NCBI RefSeq assembly: GCF_004522235.1
Contig: NZ_SDLT01000043.1
Location: 21,594-85,593, forward strand
Length of the DNA stretch: 64,000 nucleotides
Reading direction: 5' to 3'
Source of the DNA: Amycolatopsis nivea
Lineage (GTDB): Bacteria; Actinomycetota; Actinomycetes; Mycobacteriales; Pseudonocardiaceae
Both the position numbers and the translations under genes were made by a program. The notes under the pieces were generated by a model. It saw only the letters and a list, made by a program, of their open reading frames with translations. It made no database searches and was not told the origin of the DNA. Positions 30,644-39,494 of the stretch are shown in pieces (within the stretch, counting starts at the first letter, position 1; each line of letters opens with the position of its first letter).

Positions 30644-31147
30644 GTGAGCACCCGTGGCAGCACCCGAGGCGTGGTGTACGTCCACTCGTCGCCGTCTGCG
30701 GTATGTCCGCACGTCGAGTGGGCGATTTCGGGCACCCTTGGTGCCCGTGTCGAGCTGAAGTGGACGGCCCAGCCGGCCAGTCCGGGACAGCTCCGGGCCG
30801 AATGCAGCTGGAGCGCGCCCGCAGGAACCGCGGGCAAACTCGCCGGCGCGCTCAAGGCGTGGCCGATGGTGCGCTTCGAAATCACCGAGGAACCCAGCGC
30901 GGGCGTCGACGGCGAGCGGTTCTGCTTCGCGCCCGGACTCGGGCTCTGGCACGGCCGCACCAGCGCCAACGGCGACATCGTCGTGGGCGAGGACCAGCTG
31001 CGCGCGCTCGTCAGCATGACCCGCGGCGGCGAAACCCTCGCGCACAAGCTCGACGAACTCCTCGCCGCGGCCTGGGACGAGGCGCTCGAGCCGTACCGGC
31101 ACGCGGGCGACGGCGCCCCGGTCACCTGGCTGCACCAGGTCGGGTGA
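30644..31147 (+). CDS. DUF3145 family protein
   Basis: 167-residue soluble protein of the actinobacterial DUF3145 family, unknown function. Family landmarks GVVYVHSSPSAVCPHVEWA (about 8-26), ECSWSAPAGTAGKLAGALK (about 53-71) and GLWHGRTSANGDIVVGED (about 104-121) are visible. GTG 30644 is preceded by GGAGG at suitable spacing. It is divergent from the large membrane protein gene. No catalytic pattern is recognised. Confidence 0.9.
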   Translation: MSTRGSTRGVVYVHSSPSAVCPHVEWAISGTLGARVELKWTAQPASPGQLRAECSWSAPAGTAGKLAGALKAWPMVRFEITEEPSAGVDGERFCFAPGLGLWHGRTSANGDIVVGEDQLRALVSMTRGGETLAHKLDELLAAAWDEALEPYRHAGDGAPVTWLHQVG

Positions 31148-31157
31148 GCGGGGGCGG

Positions 31158-31163
31158 TACCCT
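31158..31163 (+). promoter_or_regulatory. -10 box TACCCT of a leaderless gene
   Basis: TACCCT ends 7 nt before GTG 31171 in the 23-bp gap after the DUF3145 gene. Confidence 0.5.
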
Positions 31164-31170
31164 CACCCGG

Positions 31171-31770
31171 GTGAGCGTTCACCCGGCCCCGCCTTCCCGT
31201 CAGCGGTGGTTGATCCCCGTGCTCGTGGTGGTCCTGTCCATCACCGTCGCCGGGGGTCTGCTCGCCCGCGAGCTGTACCGCCGCCCCGATTCGCCGCGCG
31301 CGGCCGACGGCGAAGCCATGGCTCCGTCCGCCACCACCAGCGGCGGTGCGGCCGACAAGTCCGGCGCGGTCGAGGTCGGGGCCACCCCGGACGCCGAGAA
31401 CCACCCGCAGGACGACGCCGTCCGCACGGTGCTGAAGTCCTATTTCACCGCGGTGAACCAGAAGGACTACGAAGCCTGGGCGGAGACGGTCAGCGACGCT
31501 CGCCGCAGCAAGATGCCGGAGTACGACTTCCACCGGAGCTTCCAGTCCACTAAGGACGTCGACGTGATGCTGTACCGCATCGAACCGGGCGCGCAGGGAA
31601 CGCTGCGGGCGCTGGTCGGGTTCACCAGCACCCAGTCGCTCAACGAGGCCCCGGTCGACTTCCAGGAGAAGTGCATCCACTGGCGGCTGGTGCTGCCGCT
31701 GAAGTTCGAGCACGGCTCGTACCGGATCGACACGGTCGACGGCACGGCCACCGAACACGACAAGTGCTGA
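31171..31770 (+). CDS. Membrane-anchored protein with extracytoplasmic NTF2-like domain
   Basis: 199 residues. A short basic N-terminus leads to one membrane anchor (about 12-32, WLIPVLVVVLSITVAGGLLA), then a disordered Ala/Ser/Thr linker to about 78. A C-terminal domain (DAVRTVLKSYFTAVNQKDYEAW onward; first part quoted) has the helix-rich opening of NTF2-like folds, as seen in many actinobacterial surface proteins. Two Cys (near 173 and 199) may form a disulfide. The start is GTG with a TACCCT box 7 nt upstream. Function unknown. Confidence 0.8.
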   Translation: MSVHPAPPSRQRWLIPVLVVVLSITVAGGLLARELYRRPDSPRAADGEAMAPSATTSGGAADKSGAVEVGATPDAENHPQDDAVRTVLKSYFTAVNQKDYEAWAETVSDARRSKMPEYDFHRSFQSTKDVDVMLYRIEPGAQGTLRALVGFTSTQSLNEAPVDFQEKCIHWRLVLPLKFEHGSYRIDTVDGTATEHDKC

Positions 31771-31783
31771 GAACCCGGTGAAA

Positions 31784-31826
31784 CGCTGAAGGGCCCCGCG
31801 GAAGATTTCCGCGGGGCCCTTCAGCG
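31784..31826. terminator. Bidirectional terminator before fabF
   Basis: Perfect 20-bp stem, 31784-31803 with 31807-31826, around a 3-nt GAT spacer. It lies between the convergent membrane-protein gene and the fatty-acid synthase operon. Confidence 0.9.
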
Positions 31827-31836
31827 TGAAAAGGAC

Positions 31837-33087
31837 TCAGTTCGCCGGCGTGAACAGCAGAGCGGTGTTGTGCCCGCCGAAACCGAACGAGTTGGACAGC
31901 GCCGCGGCGAGTTCGACCTTGCGGTTCTCCCCGGCCACGACGTCGAGCTGCACCTTCGGGTCCAGTTCGGTGAGGTTCAGCGTCGCGGGAACGACGCCCT
32001 CGTACAGCGCGAGAATTGTCGCGATGCCCTCGACTGCGCCCGCCCCGCCGACAAGGTGGCCGAGCGCGCCCTTCGGCGCGGTGACCACCGGGTGCTCGCC
32101 GATCGCGGACCGGATCGCGGCCGCCTCGCCGATGTCGCCGACCACAGTGGACGTCGCGTGCGCGTTCACGTGGCCGACGTCCGAAGGGGACAGTCCGGCC
32201 ATCGTCATCGCCGCGCGCATCGCCGCGATCTGCCCGATGCCCTCCGGGTGGTTGCCCGTGATGTGGTAGGCGTCGGACGTCAGGCCGTAGCCGGCCAGCT
32301 TCGCGTAGATCCGCGCGCCGCGGGCCTTCGCGCGGTCGGCCCGCTCGAGCACGACGACGCCGGAGCCCTCGCCGAGCACGAAGCCGTCGCGGCTCACGTC
32401 GAACGGACGCGACGCCGCGGCCGGGTCGTCGTTGCGCGTCGACACCGTGCGCGCCTGGGCGAACCCGGCGACGGTGATCGGGTGGATGCACGCCTCGGAA
32501 CCGCCCGCGACCACCACGTCGGCCCGTCCGGACCGGATCATCTCGAAGCCGTTCGCGATGCCCTCGGCCCCGGACGCGCACGCCGACGCGGGCGAGTGCA
32601 CCCCGGCCCGAGCCTTCAGGTCGATGCCCACGTGCGCGGCGGGCCCGTTCGGCATCAGCATCGGCACGGTCAGCGGCGACACCTTGCGAAGACCCTGCTG
32701 GTGCAACAGATCGTTCTGGGTCAGCAGGGTCACCGGCCCGCCGACCCCGGTGCCGATCGAGACGCCGAGGCGTTCCGGTTCGACGTCGGCGTGCTCGTCG
32801 GTCTGCTCGGCGAACCCGGCGTCGGCCCAGGCCTGACGGGCGGCGATGATCGCCACCTGCTCGCACCGGTCGAGCCGGCGGGCCTGCACGCGGGGCAGGA
32901 TGTCGGTCGGCTCGACGGCGAGCTGCGCCGCGATCCGCACCGGCAGGTCCAGCTCCGCCGCCCAGTCCGCCTCGATCGTGCGGATCCCGCTGCGGCCGGC
33001 CAGCAGACCGTCCCAGGTGGACGCGACGTCCCCGCCGAGCGGCGTGGTCGCGCCCATTCCGGTGATCACGACGTCGATGTTGCTCAT
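31837..33087 (-). CDS. fabF: Beta-ketoacyl-ACP synthase II (FabF/KasA-like)
   Basis: 416-residue cytoplasmic condensing enzyme that elongates acyl-ACP with malonyl-ACP in FAS II. Nucleophile Cys170 (SACASG), His310 (NAHATST), Lys339 and His344 (PKGALGHLVGG) form the KAS I/II active site, and the C-terminal NSFGFGGHN gate loop is present. It is the last gene of the fabD-fabH-acpP-fabF operon, 51 bp after acpP, and ends at a strong terminator. In actinomycetes this locus may feed both membrane lipids and longer acyl chains. Confidence 0.97.
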   Translation of the reverse strand: MSNIDVVITGMGATTPLGGDVASTWDGLLAGRSGIRTIEADWAAELDLPVRIAAQLAVEPTDILPRVQARRLDRCEQVAIIAARQAWADAGFAEQTDEHADVEPERLGVSIGTGVGGPVTLLTQNDLLHQQGLRKVSPLTVPMLMPNGPAAHVGIDLKARAGVHSPASACASGAEGIANGFEMIRSGRADVVVAGGSEACIHPITVAGFAQARTVSTRNDDPAAASRPFDVSRDGFVLGEGSGVVVLERADRAKARGARIYAKLAGYGLTSDAYHITGNHPEGIGQIAAMRAAMTMAGLSPSDVGHVNAHATSTVVGDIGEAAAIRSAIGEHPVVTAPKGALGHLVGGAGAVEGIATILALYEGVVPATLNLTELDPKVQLDVVAGENRKVELAAALSNSFGFGGHNTALLFTPAN

Positions 33088-33138
33088 GGGTGTCTCCCCA
33101 AGGTCGGCTCCGGACCGGGGCCCGGGTACGAAGAGGAC

Positions 33139-33384
33139 TTACTTCGAGTTGGCGGACACGTAGTTCACCGCGTCGCCGACGGTCTTCAGGTTGGCCAGCT
33201 CGTCGTCCGGGATCTTGACGCCGAACTTGTCCTCGGCCTGCACGGCGATCTCGACCATCGACAGCGAGTCGATGTCCAGGTCGTCCACGAACGACTTCTC
33301 GGCGGTGACGTCGTCCTGAGCCACGCCGGCGACCTCTTCGACGATCTCGGCGAGGCCGGCGAGAATCTCAGTGTTGTCAGCCAT
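33139..33384 (-). CDS. acpP: Acyl carrier protein
   Basis: 81-residue acidic helical protein that carries acyl intermediates of FAS II on a 4'-phosphopantetheine attached to Ser40 in the DSLSMVE motif. ATG 33384 follows GAAGGGAAC. It lies between fabH (70 bp) and fabF (51 bp) in the usual order, which supports housekeeping rather than polyketide use. Confidence 0.97.
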   Translation of the reverse strand: MADNTEILAGLAEIVEEVAGVAQDDVTAEKSFVDDLDIDSLSMVEIAVQAEDKFGVKIPDDELANLKTVGDAVNYVSANSK

Positions 33385-33454
33385 CGGTGTTGTTCCCTTC
33401 TCGGTTCTTCTGGAGGTCCGCTCGCGGGCACGGTGCCCGCGGGGGAAGTATCGC

Positions 33455-34438
33455 TCAGGGCAGGACGAACGCCTGCGCGGCATAGGAAAGCCCGGCTCCG
33501 AAGCCGACCGCCAGCACCACGTCGCCGCTTTTCGCCGTCCCCGCCTTGCGCATGTGGTCCAGCGCCATCGGGATCGAAGCGGACGAGGTGTTGCCCGAGT
33601 ACTTGATGTCGTCGGCCACCACCATGTCCTCGCGTGCCCCCTTGGCGCGCAGCTTCTTGGCGATCGACTCGACGATCCGGAGGTTCGCCTGGTGCGGGGC
33701 CAGCACGTCCACATCGGACGGTTGCAGCCCGGCGGCTTCCAGCGCGCGCAGCGCGATCGGCGCGATCTGCGTGGTCGCCCAGCGGAAGACCGACTGGCCC
33801 TCCTGGTAGATCCATTGGTGGTCGCGCATGTAGATGAGGTCGACGAGGTCGCCCGCGCTACCCCACACGACCGGGCCGATGCCCGGTTCGTCGGACCCGC
33901 CGACCACCGCGGCTCCCGCGCCGTCGGCGAAGATGATCGCGTTCGCGCGGTCGGTCGGGTCCACGACGTCGGTGAGCTTCTCCGCGCCGATCACGAGGAC
34001 CTTCTTCGCCGAGCCCGCGCGCACGAGGTCGGAGGCGACGCCGAGGCCGTAGCAGAATCCGGCGCACGCGGCGTTGAGGTCGAACGCGCCGGGGGCCGCG
34101 ACGCCGATCCGCGCGGCGACCTGCCCGGCCGCGTTCGGGATCTGGGAGGGCATGGTGCAGTTGGGCACGATGACCGTGTCCACTTCGGACGCGTCGAGGC
34201 CCGCGTCGGCGAGCGCTTCGGACCCGGCGGCGACGGCGTAGTCGACCAGCACGTCGTCCTTCTCGCCGAACCGCCGCTCGATGATGCCGACGCGGTCGCG
34301 GATCCACTGGTCGCTGGTGTCCATGACCTGCGACAGGTCGTCGTTCGTGACGATCCGGTCCGGCTGGTAGCTGCCGAAGCCGAGGATGCGGGCGGCGGGG
34401 GCGCCCTGGGTCAGGCGCAGGGTGGGGCGGGCGGTCAC
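33455..34438 (-). CDS. fabH: Beta-ketoacyl-ACP synthase III
   Basis: 327-residue initiation condensing enzyme that joins an acyl-CoA primer and malonyl-ACP. Catalytic triad Cys125 (LNAACAGFCYG), His249 (APHQAN) and Asn283 (YSGNTSSAS) is intact. GTG 34438 overlaps the fabD stop in a GTGA junction, indicating translational coupling. In branched-chain-producing actinomycetes FabH selects isobutyryl- or methylbutyryl-CoA primers; specificity cannot be read here. Confidence 0.96.
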   Translation of the reverse strand: MTARPTLRLTQGAPAARILGFGSYQPDRIVTNDDLSQVMDTSDQWIRDRVGIIERRFGEKDDVLVDYAVAAGSEALADAGLDASEVDTVIVPNCTMPSQIPNAAGQVAARIGVAAPGAFDLNAACAGFCYGLGVASDLVRAGSAKKVLVIGAEKLTDVVDPTDRANAIIFADGAGAAVVGGSDEPGIGPVVWGSAGDLVDLIYMRDHQWIYQEGQSVFRWATTQIAPIALRALEAAGLQPSDVDVLAPHQANLRIVESIAKKLRAKGAREDMVVADDIKYSGNTSSASIPMALDHMRKAGTAKSGDVVLAVGFGAGLSYAAQAFVLP

Positions 34439-35346
34439 TGGGCGTCCTCCTCGCGCAGCGCCGCCAGCTCGGCGGGCGACTTCAGCGCGGTGGTAGTGGT
34501 GACGACGCCCTTGAGCTGCCGCTTGACCAGTCCGGTCAGGGTGCCCGCGGGCGCCAGTTCGACGGTGCGGTCCACGCCGAGCGAGACGAGCCCGTCCATG
34601 GTGAGGTCCCAGCGGACCGGGCGGGTCACCTGGGCGACGAGCCTGCGCAGGTACTCCGCGCCGCTCGTGACGACCTGACCGTCGGCGTTGGACAGCAGCG
34701 GGCGCGTCGGGTCGGCCGGGGAGAGACCGGCGGCGTGCTCGCGCAGGGCGTCTTCCGCGGGGGCCATGTAGGGCGTGTGGAAGGCGCCGGCGACCTTGAG
34801 CGCACGGATCTTCGTGCCCTCCATCGGCTCGGCGATGATCTTCTCGATCGCGGCGGCGGACCCGGAAGCGACGATCTGCCCGGCCCCGTTGCGGTTCGCG
34901 GCGGCGAGGCCCTGGCTTTCCAGCCACGCGGCGACTTCCTCGGGATCGCCGAGCATCACCGCGGCCATCGACGTCGGTTCGAGCGCGCAGGCCTTGGCCA
35001 TCTCGGCGCCGCGGACCGCGGCGAGCGCGACGGCGTCGGCCGGGCTGAGCACCCCGGCGATCGCGGCCGCGGCCAGTTCGCCGACGGAGTGGCCGGCGAC
35101 CGGAGCGTCGTCGGCGACCGGGAGGTGCTCGAAGGACAGCAGGGACAGCGCGACGATCAGCGGCTGCGCGACAGCGGTGTCCTGGATCTCCTCGGCGCCG
35201 GCCTCGGTGCCGAGCCGGATGAGGTCGAGCCCGCAGCGGGCGGACCACTCTTCGACGCGCGCGCGGGCGCCGTCGAGATCGAGCCACGGAGCGAGCATGC
35301 CGGGGGCTTGGGAACCCTGGCCGGGGGAGAGGACTGCAACTGTCAC
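34435..35346 (-). CDS. fabD: Malonyl-CoA:ACP transacylase
   Basis: 303-residue cytoplasmic enzyme that moves malonyl groups from CoA to ACP. Active-site Ser87 in GHSVGE, His190 in GAFHTPYM and the N-terminal SPGQGSQ motif are present. GTG 35346 starts the FAS II operon. Its upstream region contains repeated hairpins and lies behind the FasR gene, whose product activates the homologous Streptomyces operon. Confidence 0.97.
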   Translation of the reverse strand: MTVAVLSPGQGSQAPGMLAPWLDLDGARARVEEWSARCGLDLIRLGTEAGAEEIQDTAVAQPLIVALSLLSFEHLPVADDAPVAGHSVGELAAAAIAGVLSPADAVALAAVRGAEMAKACALEPTSMAAVMLGDPEEVAAWLESQGLAAANRNGAGQIVASGSAAAIEKIIAEPMEGTKIRALKVAGAFHTPYMAPAEDALREHAAGLSPADPTRPLLSNADGQVVTSGAEYLRRLVAQVTRPVRWDLTMDGLVSLGVDRTVELAPAGTLTGLVKRQLKGVVTTTTALKSPAELAALREEDAQ

Positions 35347-35578
35347 GCTGTCTATGAGACCACGGGACCCGCCGCGCTTCGGCTGCGGGCGGTCACCAAG
35401 TCCGCGCGGCGTTATTGGAGAAAACCTCCAAAGACCCGCCGGAGAACCCGGCCCTTAACCCATCCGCCTTGTGGGATTCAACCAGCGCTTGCCGTGAAGT
35501 CTGTCACCCGTCACGCGCTCGCCGCGTCCCTGTCACACCGTGGTCGCGCCTCGGCTCGAAGGGGCGGGGCGGGATGCT

Positions 35579-35655
35579 CCCAATGTGGCATTGGGTGCGT
35601 CAGACGCACCGAACGCCACATTGGGTGCATCCGACGCACCCAATGCCACATTGGG
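35579..35655. repeat. Compound inverted repeat with competing hairpins in the fasR-fabD gap
   Basis: Left arm 35579-35601 (begins CCCAATGTGGCATTGGG) can pair with a nearby imperfect arm 35603-35625 or perfectly over 23 bp with a distal arm 35633-35655. The distal arm is followed on the + strand by GTTTTT. It lies antisense to the fasR-to-fabD direction. Apart from this element and the hairpin at 35727, the 35347-35882 gap shows only the fabD promoter region. Confidence 0.7.
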
Positions 35656-35726
35656 GTTTTTCAGCAGCGAGGCGTGCGGCGTTGCCGCGTCGACCGGGCC
35701 GCGCTGCTTCCCGCTCCGGGTGGCGT

Positions 35727-35778
35727 CTGTGAGGGGGCCTCTGAGGGAATCAGATTCCCTCAAGGAGCCCTTCACGGA
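35727..35778. terminator. Hairpin related to the GTGAGGGG family, copy 3 (diverged)
   Basis: Arms beginning GTGAGGGGGCC and ending CCCTTCAC, with a perfect GAGGGAATC/GATTCCCTC inner stem; about 18 of 23 pairs hold. It lies about 105 bp after the fasR stop, a fitting place for a terminator between fasR and fabD. Confidence 0.6.
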
Positions 35779-35882
35779 CCGAAACGGGAGAGGAAGCCTC
35801 CCTGTCGGCGGGTGCCCGCAGCACCTCGCAAGCACCGCTGCCGCTCGCGCACCGCGCTACTGCGAAAACCGCACTGGAACGG

Positions 35883-37094
35883 TCACCAAAGCCCGCGGGC
35901 CCGGGCGAGTCTGCCCACCGTGAGCGCGACCCGCAGCACCAGTGCGTCGCGGGCGTCGGTCGGGTTGCGGCCGGTGAGTTCGGCGGCTTTGCGCAGCCGG
36001 TACCGGACCGTGTTCGGGTGCACGAACAGCGTTTGCGCGCAGCGTTCCAGCACCCCTCCGGTGTCCAGATAGGTCTCGACCGTCCGCTGCAGGGCGGCTC
36101 CGGCTTCTTCCAACGGCCGGGCCACGAGGTCGACCAGCAGCCGTTCCGCGCCGGGGTCGCCGGAGAGGGCTCGTTCGGGGAGGAGGTCGTCGGAGCGCAC
36201 CGGGCGCGGGGCGGCGGGCCAGCCGACCACCGCGCGCAGGCCGGACAGCGCCTCGGCCGCGCTGTGGTGCGCCTCGGCCAGCGTCGGCACTGTCGGGCCG
36301 GCGACGACCGGGCCGTCGGCGAAGACCGTTGACATCCGGGCCAGGATTTCGCGTTCCTTCGGCCCGCCCTCGGTGGGGCCGCCGATCACGATCACCAGCC
36401 GCGAGCCCTGCACCGACAGCAGCACCGCGCGGCCGACGCGGGCGGCGCGGGCGCGGACGTCGAAAACCACCGTCGGCGGGTCGTCCGACGGTGGATTTCC
36501 CACCAGCACAGTCGCCGCCGCGGCCGGATCCCACCCGAGCGCCGCGGCTCGCGAAAGGACGGATTCTTCGGCGTCCCCGCGGACGATTCCGTCCACCACG
36601 AGCGCTTCGAGCCGGGCGTCCCACGCGCCGCGCGCTTCCGCCGCCGCGGCGTAGGAATTGGCCGCGGCGAAAGCGATTTCCCTGCCGTAGCGCAGAATTC
36701 CTTCGATCAACGCGGCACGTTCGGCTTCCGAAGCGGCGAATTCGGGGAGCTGCTCCTCGAATACCTCGATCGCGAGCCGCACCATCGCGACGGCCTGGCG
36801 CAGGCTGATCCAGCGCGACACTTCGGTCGGCGCGTCGCGGAAGGCCTCGGTGGTGAGCTTCAGCGCTTCCTTCGAATCCCGCAGCCACGCGACGAATCCG
36901 CTGGCCCCGGTCTGCGTGATCAGCAGAACGCTGGCGCGCTGGTCGGCGGGAAGCCGCGCGAACCACACCAGCCGGCGTTCCATTTCCGCGACGCTCGCGC
37001 TCGCCAGCCGCCCGGAGGCGTGCTCCAGGCTGCGCAGGGTTTTCGCGGACAGTCCGTGGTGCTTGCGCGCTGGGCGTCCCGTGGTGTCGGCCAT
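35883..37094 (-). CDS. fasR: FasR-type PucR/CdaR regulator of fatty acid synthesis
   Basis: 403-residue cytoplasmic transcription factor. The C-terminal PucR helix-turn-helix covers about 335-395 (VLERCAQTLFVHPNTVRYRL) and a GGDEF-like/CdaR region lies before it. In Streptomyces coelicolor FasR is encoded directly upstream of fabD and is needed for activation of fabD-fabH-acpP-fabF; position and orientation here are the same. ATG 37094 has AGGATCGG upstream. It is divergent from an ABC exporter. Confidence 0.92.
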   Translation of the reverse strand: MADTTGRPARKHHGLSAKTLRSLEHASGRLASASVAEMERRLVWFARLPADQRASVLLITQTGASGFVAWLRDSKEALKLTTEAFRDAPTEVSRWISLRQAVAMVRLAIEVFEEQLPEFAASEAERAALIEGILRYGREIAFAAANSYAAAAEARGAWDARLEALVVDGIVRGDAEESVLSRAAALGWDPAAAATVLVGNPPSDDPPTVVFDVRARAARVGRAVLLSVQGSRLVIVIGGPTEGGPKEREILARMSTVFADGPVVAGPTVPTLAEAHHSAAEALSGLRAVVGWPAAPRPVRSDDLLPERALSGDPGAERLLVDLVARPLEEAGAALQRTVETYLDTGGVLERCAQTLFVHPNTVRYRLRKAAELTGRNPTDARDALVLRVALTVGRLARARGLW

Positions 37095-37249
37095 GTCGGA
37101 TCCGATCCTACGTGCCGCGCGCGACCCGCAACTTTAGGCGGATGCGACGGCGACCTCGGGCGGTGGGCGGCGCCTGGACGAAGTGCCTAGGATCCGGGGT
37201 GGGGTGGTAGGGGATCACCCCGCGCGAAAAAAGAACAGGGGGACGGGCC

Positions 37250-38167
37250 ATGCCAGAGCCCGGACTGGAGATCGACGGGATCTCCAAACGGTACGGCGCC
37301 GTGGTGGCGCTCGAGAAAATGACGTTCGACGTGCGGCCGGGGGAGCTTTTCGGATTCGTCGGCAGCAACGGGGCGGGCAAAACGACCACCATGCGCATCG
37401 CGCTCGGGGTGCTGAGCGCCGACGCGGGCCAGGTTCGCTACGCGGGCGAGCCCATCACGCACGAAACGCGCCGGCAGATCGGCTACATGCCCGAGGAACG
37501 CGGCCTGTACCCGAAGATGAAGGTCGGCGAACAGCTCACGTATCTGGCCCGGCTGCACGGAATGCCCGCCGCCGCGGCGAAGGCGTCGAGCGAACGGTGG
37601 ACCGAACGCCTCGGCGTGGCCGCGCGCCGCGACGACGAGGTGCAGAAGCTCAGCCTCGGCAACCAGCAGCGCGTGCAGCTGGCCGCCGCGCTGGTGCACG
37701 AACCGCGGATTCTCGTGCTGGACGAACCGTTTTCCGGATTGGACCCGGTGGCCGTCGACGTGATGAGCGACGTGCTGAAGGAGAAGGCCGCCGAGGGCGT
37801 TCCGGTCGTGTTTTCCAGCCACCAGCTGGATTTGGTGGAACGGCTGTGCGACCGGATCGGGATTGTCCGGAGTGGACGGATGGAGGCGTCCGGCACGGTG
37901 GCGGAACTGCGCGCGGGCGGGACCGTCCGGCTGCTCGTCGACGCGCCGGAGGCTCCGGAAAACTGGGCCGCCGCGCTGCCCGGCGTGACCGTGCTCGGCC
38001 GCAAGGGCCCGGTGACCGAACTGGAACTGGCTGACGGCGCCGACGACCAGGCGGTGCTGCGCGCCGCGCTGGCGACCGGCCCGGTGCGGGAATTCGCCCG
38101 CAAACTGCCGTCCCTGACCGAGTTGTTCCGTTCTGTCGTGTCCGAGCAGCAGGAGGCCGCGGCATGA
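37250..38167 (+). CDS. ABC transporter ATP-binding protein (NatA-like)
   Basis: 305-residue cytoplasmic ATPase. Walker A GSNGAGKTT (about 38-46), signature LSLGNQQRVQLA near 139-150 and Walker B ILVLDEPFSGLDPVA near 159-173 are intact, with a C-terminal DrrA/NatA-type extension from about 235. It overlaps the permease gene by ATGA, so both are coupled. Together they form an ABC-2 exporter; sodium export as in NatAB or drug/lipid export are both possible. Confidence 0.93.
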   Translation: MPEPGLEIDGISKRYGAVVALEKMTFDVRPGELFGFVGSNGAGKTTTMRIALGVLSADAGQVRYAGEPITHETRRQIGYMPEERGLYPKMKVGEQLTYLARLHGMPAAAAKASSERWTERLGVAARRDDEVQKLSLGNQQRVQLAAALVHEPRILVLDEPFSGLDPVAVDVMSDVLKEKAAEGVPVVFSSHQLDLVERLCDRIGIVRSGRMEASGTVAELRAGGTVRLLVDAPEAPENWAAALPGVTVLGRKGPVTELELADGADDQAVLRAALATGPVREFARKLPSLTELFRSVVSEQQEAAA

Positions 38168-39378
38168 CCGGGTCGAACATCCAGATGAGCCCGATGTCCG
38201 CGGTCGGCCTCGTCGCCGGGCGGGAAATCACCACACGGGTCAATTCCAAGGCCTACCGCATCACCACGCTGGTGATGGTGGTCATCGTCGTCGGGCTGGC
38301 GCTGGTCTTCAAGCTCTTCAACGGCGGCGGGGGCGCCGACGCGACGGTCGGCTACGTGCCGGCCGCCTCGCCGCTGGCGCAGCCGCTGAGCGCGACGGCG
38401 AAGTCGATCGGCCAGACCGTCGCGACGCAGCAGGTGCCCGACGAGAAGACCGGCCAGGACAAGCTGCGGGACGGTTCGATCGACGCGCTCCTGGTGCAGG
38501 ACGCGAAGCGGGTGCACGTCCAGGTGAAGAAGGACCTGGACGCGAAGCTGAAGAACACGTTCACCGTGCTCGAGGGGCAGCTGGCGCTCAACCAGCAGAT
38601 CGAGTCCCTCGGCGGCGATCCGGCGAAGGTGCGCCAGGCGACCGCCGAGGCGACGATCGACGAACTGCCGCCGCTCGAGAAACCGTACGACTACAACGGG
38701 CAGCAGCTGGTGCTCGGCATCATCGCGGGCATCCTGATCTACCTCTCGCTGATGCTCAACGGGCAGAGCGTGGCTCAGGGCGTCGTCGAGGAGAAAACCT
38801 CGCGGGTGGTCGAGCTGTTGCTGTCGACGATCAAACCGTGGCAGCTGATGGCCGGGAAGGTGCTCGGCATCGGCGTCGTCGGGCTGATCCAGATGCTGGC
38901 GATCGGTGTGGCGGGCGTCGCGGCCGGGCTCGGGTTCGGGGTGCTGACGATCTCGGTGAACGCCGCGGTCGGCACCGTGATCTGGCTGATCGTCTGGTAC
39001 CTGCTCGGGTTCTTCATGTATTCGATCGTGTTCGCCGCTCTCGGCGCGCTGGTGTCGCGGCAGGAGGACGTAGGCGGCGCGACGATGCCCGCGCTGATGT
39101 TCGTGATCGCCGGGTACGTGGTGGGGATTTCGATCCTGCCGTCGAATCCGGGCAGCCCGCTGGCCGAGGTGCTGTCGCTGATCCCGGTGTTCGCGCCGAC
39201 GCTGATGCCGATGCGGCTCGCGATGGGCGGCGTGCCGGTGTGGGAGGCGGTGCTGTCGGTGGGTCTGGTGATCGTGCTGATCCCGGCGCTGATCTGGCTG
39301 GCCGCGCGGATCTACCGCAACGCGGTGATGCGCACCGGCGCGAAGGTGAAGCTGCGGGACGCCCTGCGCGCGGCCTGA
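38164..39378 (+). CDS. ABC-2 type permease (NatB-like)
   Basis: 404-residue integral membrane protein. One N-terminal membrane segment (about 33-52) precedes a large extracytoplasmic domain (about 60-180). Five to six further segments (about 182-390) follow, with the VVEEKTSRVVELLLSTIKPWQLMAGKVLG motif (core near 205-225) that typifies NatB-family permeases. The start ATG overlaps the ATPase stop by 4 nt. It ends at a clear terminator. Confidence 0.92.
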   Translation: MTGSNIQMSPMSAVGLVAGREITTRVNSKAYRITTLVMVVIVVGLALVFKLFNGGGGADATVGYVPAASPLAQPLSATAKSIGQTVATQQVPDEKTGQDKLRDGSIDALLVQDAKRVHVQVKKDLDAKLKNTFTVLEGQLALNQQIESLGGDPAKVRQATAEATIDELPPLEKPYDYNGQQLVLGIIAGILIYLSLMLNGQSVAQGVVEEKTSRVVELLLSTIKPWQLMAGKVLGIGVVGLIQMLAIGVAGVAAGLGFGVLTISVNAAVGTVIWLIVWYLLGFFMYSIVFAALGALVSRQEDVGGATMPALMFVIAGYVVGISILPSNPGSPLAEVLSLIPVFAPTLMPMRLAMGGVPVWEAVLSVGLVIVLIPALIWLAARIYRNAVMRTGAKVKLRDALRAA

Positions 39379-39392
39379 CAGTGAAGTTACAG

Positions 39393-39427
39393 ACGGCGGG
39401 CCGCGGCGGAATGCCGCGGCCCGCCGT
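39393..39427 (+). terminator. Terminator of the ABC exporter operon
   Basis: Perfect 15-bp stem, 39393-39407 with 39413-39427, loop GGAAT, 14 bp after the permease stop, followed by TTGTG. Confidence 0.9.
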
Positions 39428-39494
39428 TTGTGTGCCGAAGCCTCTACTCTCGGTGGACGCGTTGTCCCGGTGAGGGACCTGGGCAGCGGAGGCC

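Noticed and set aside
30376..31758. N-terminal extension of the 870-aa protein by a continuous minus-strand frame
   Set aside because: The extension is antisense to the DUF3145 and NTF2-like genes; a good ribosome site and GTG exist at 30375.
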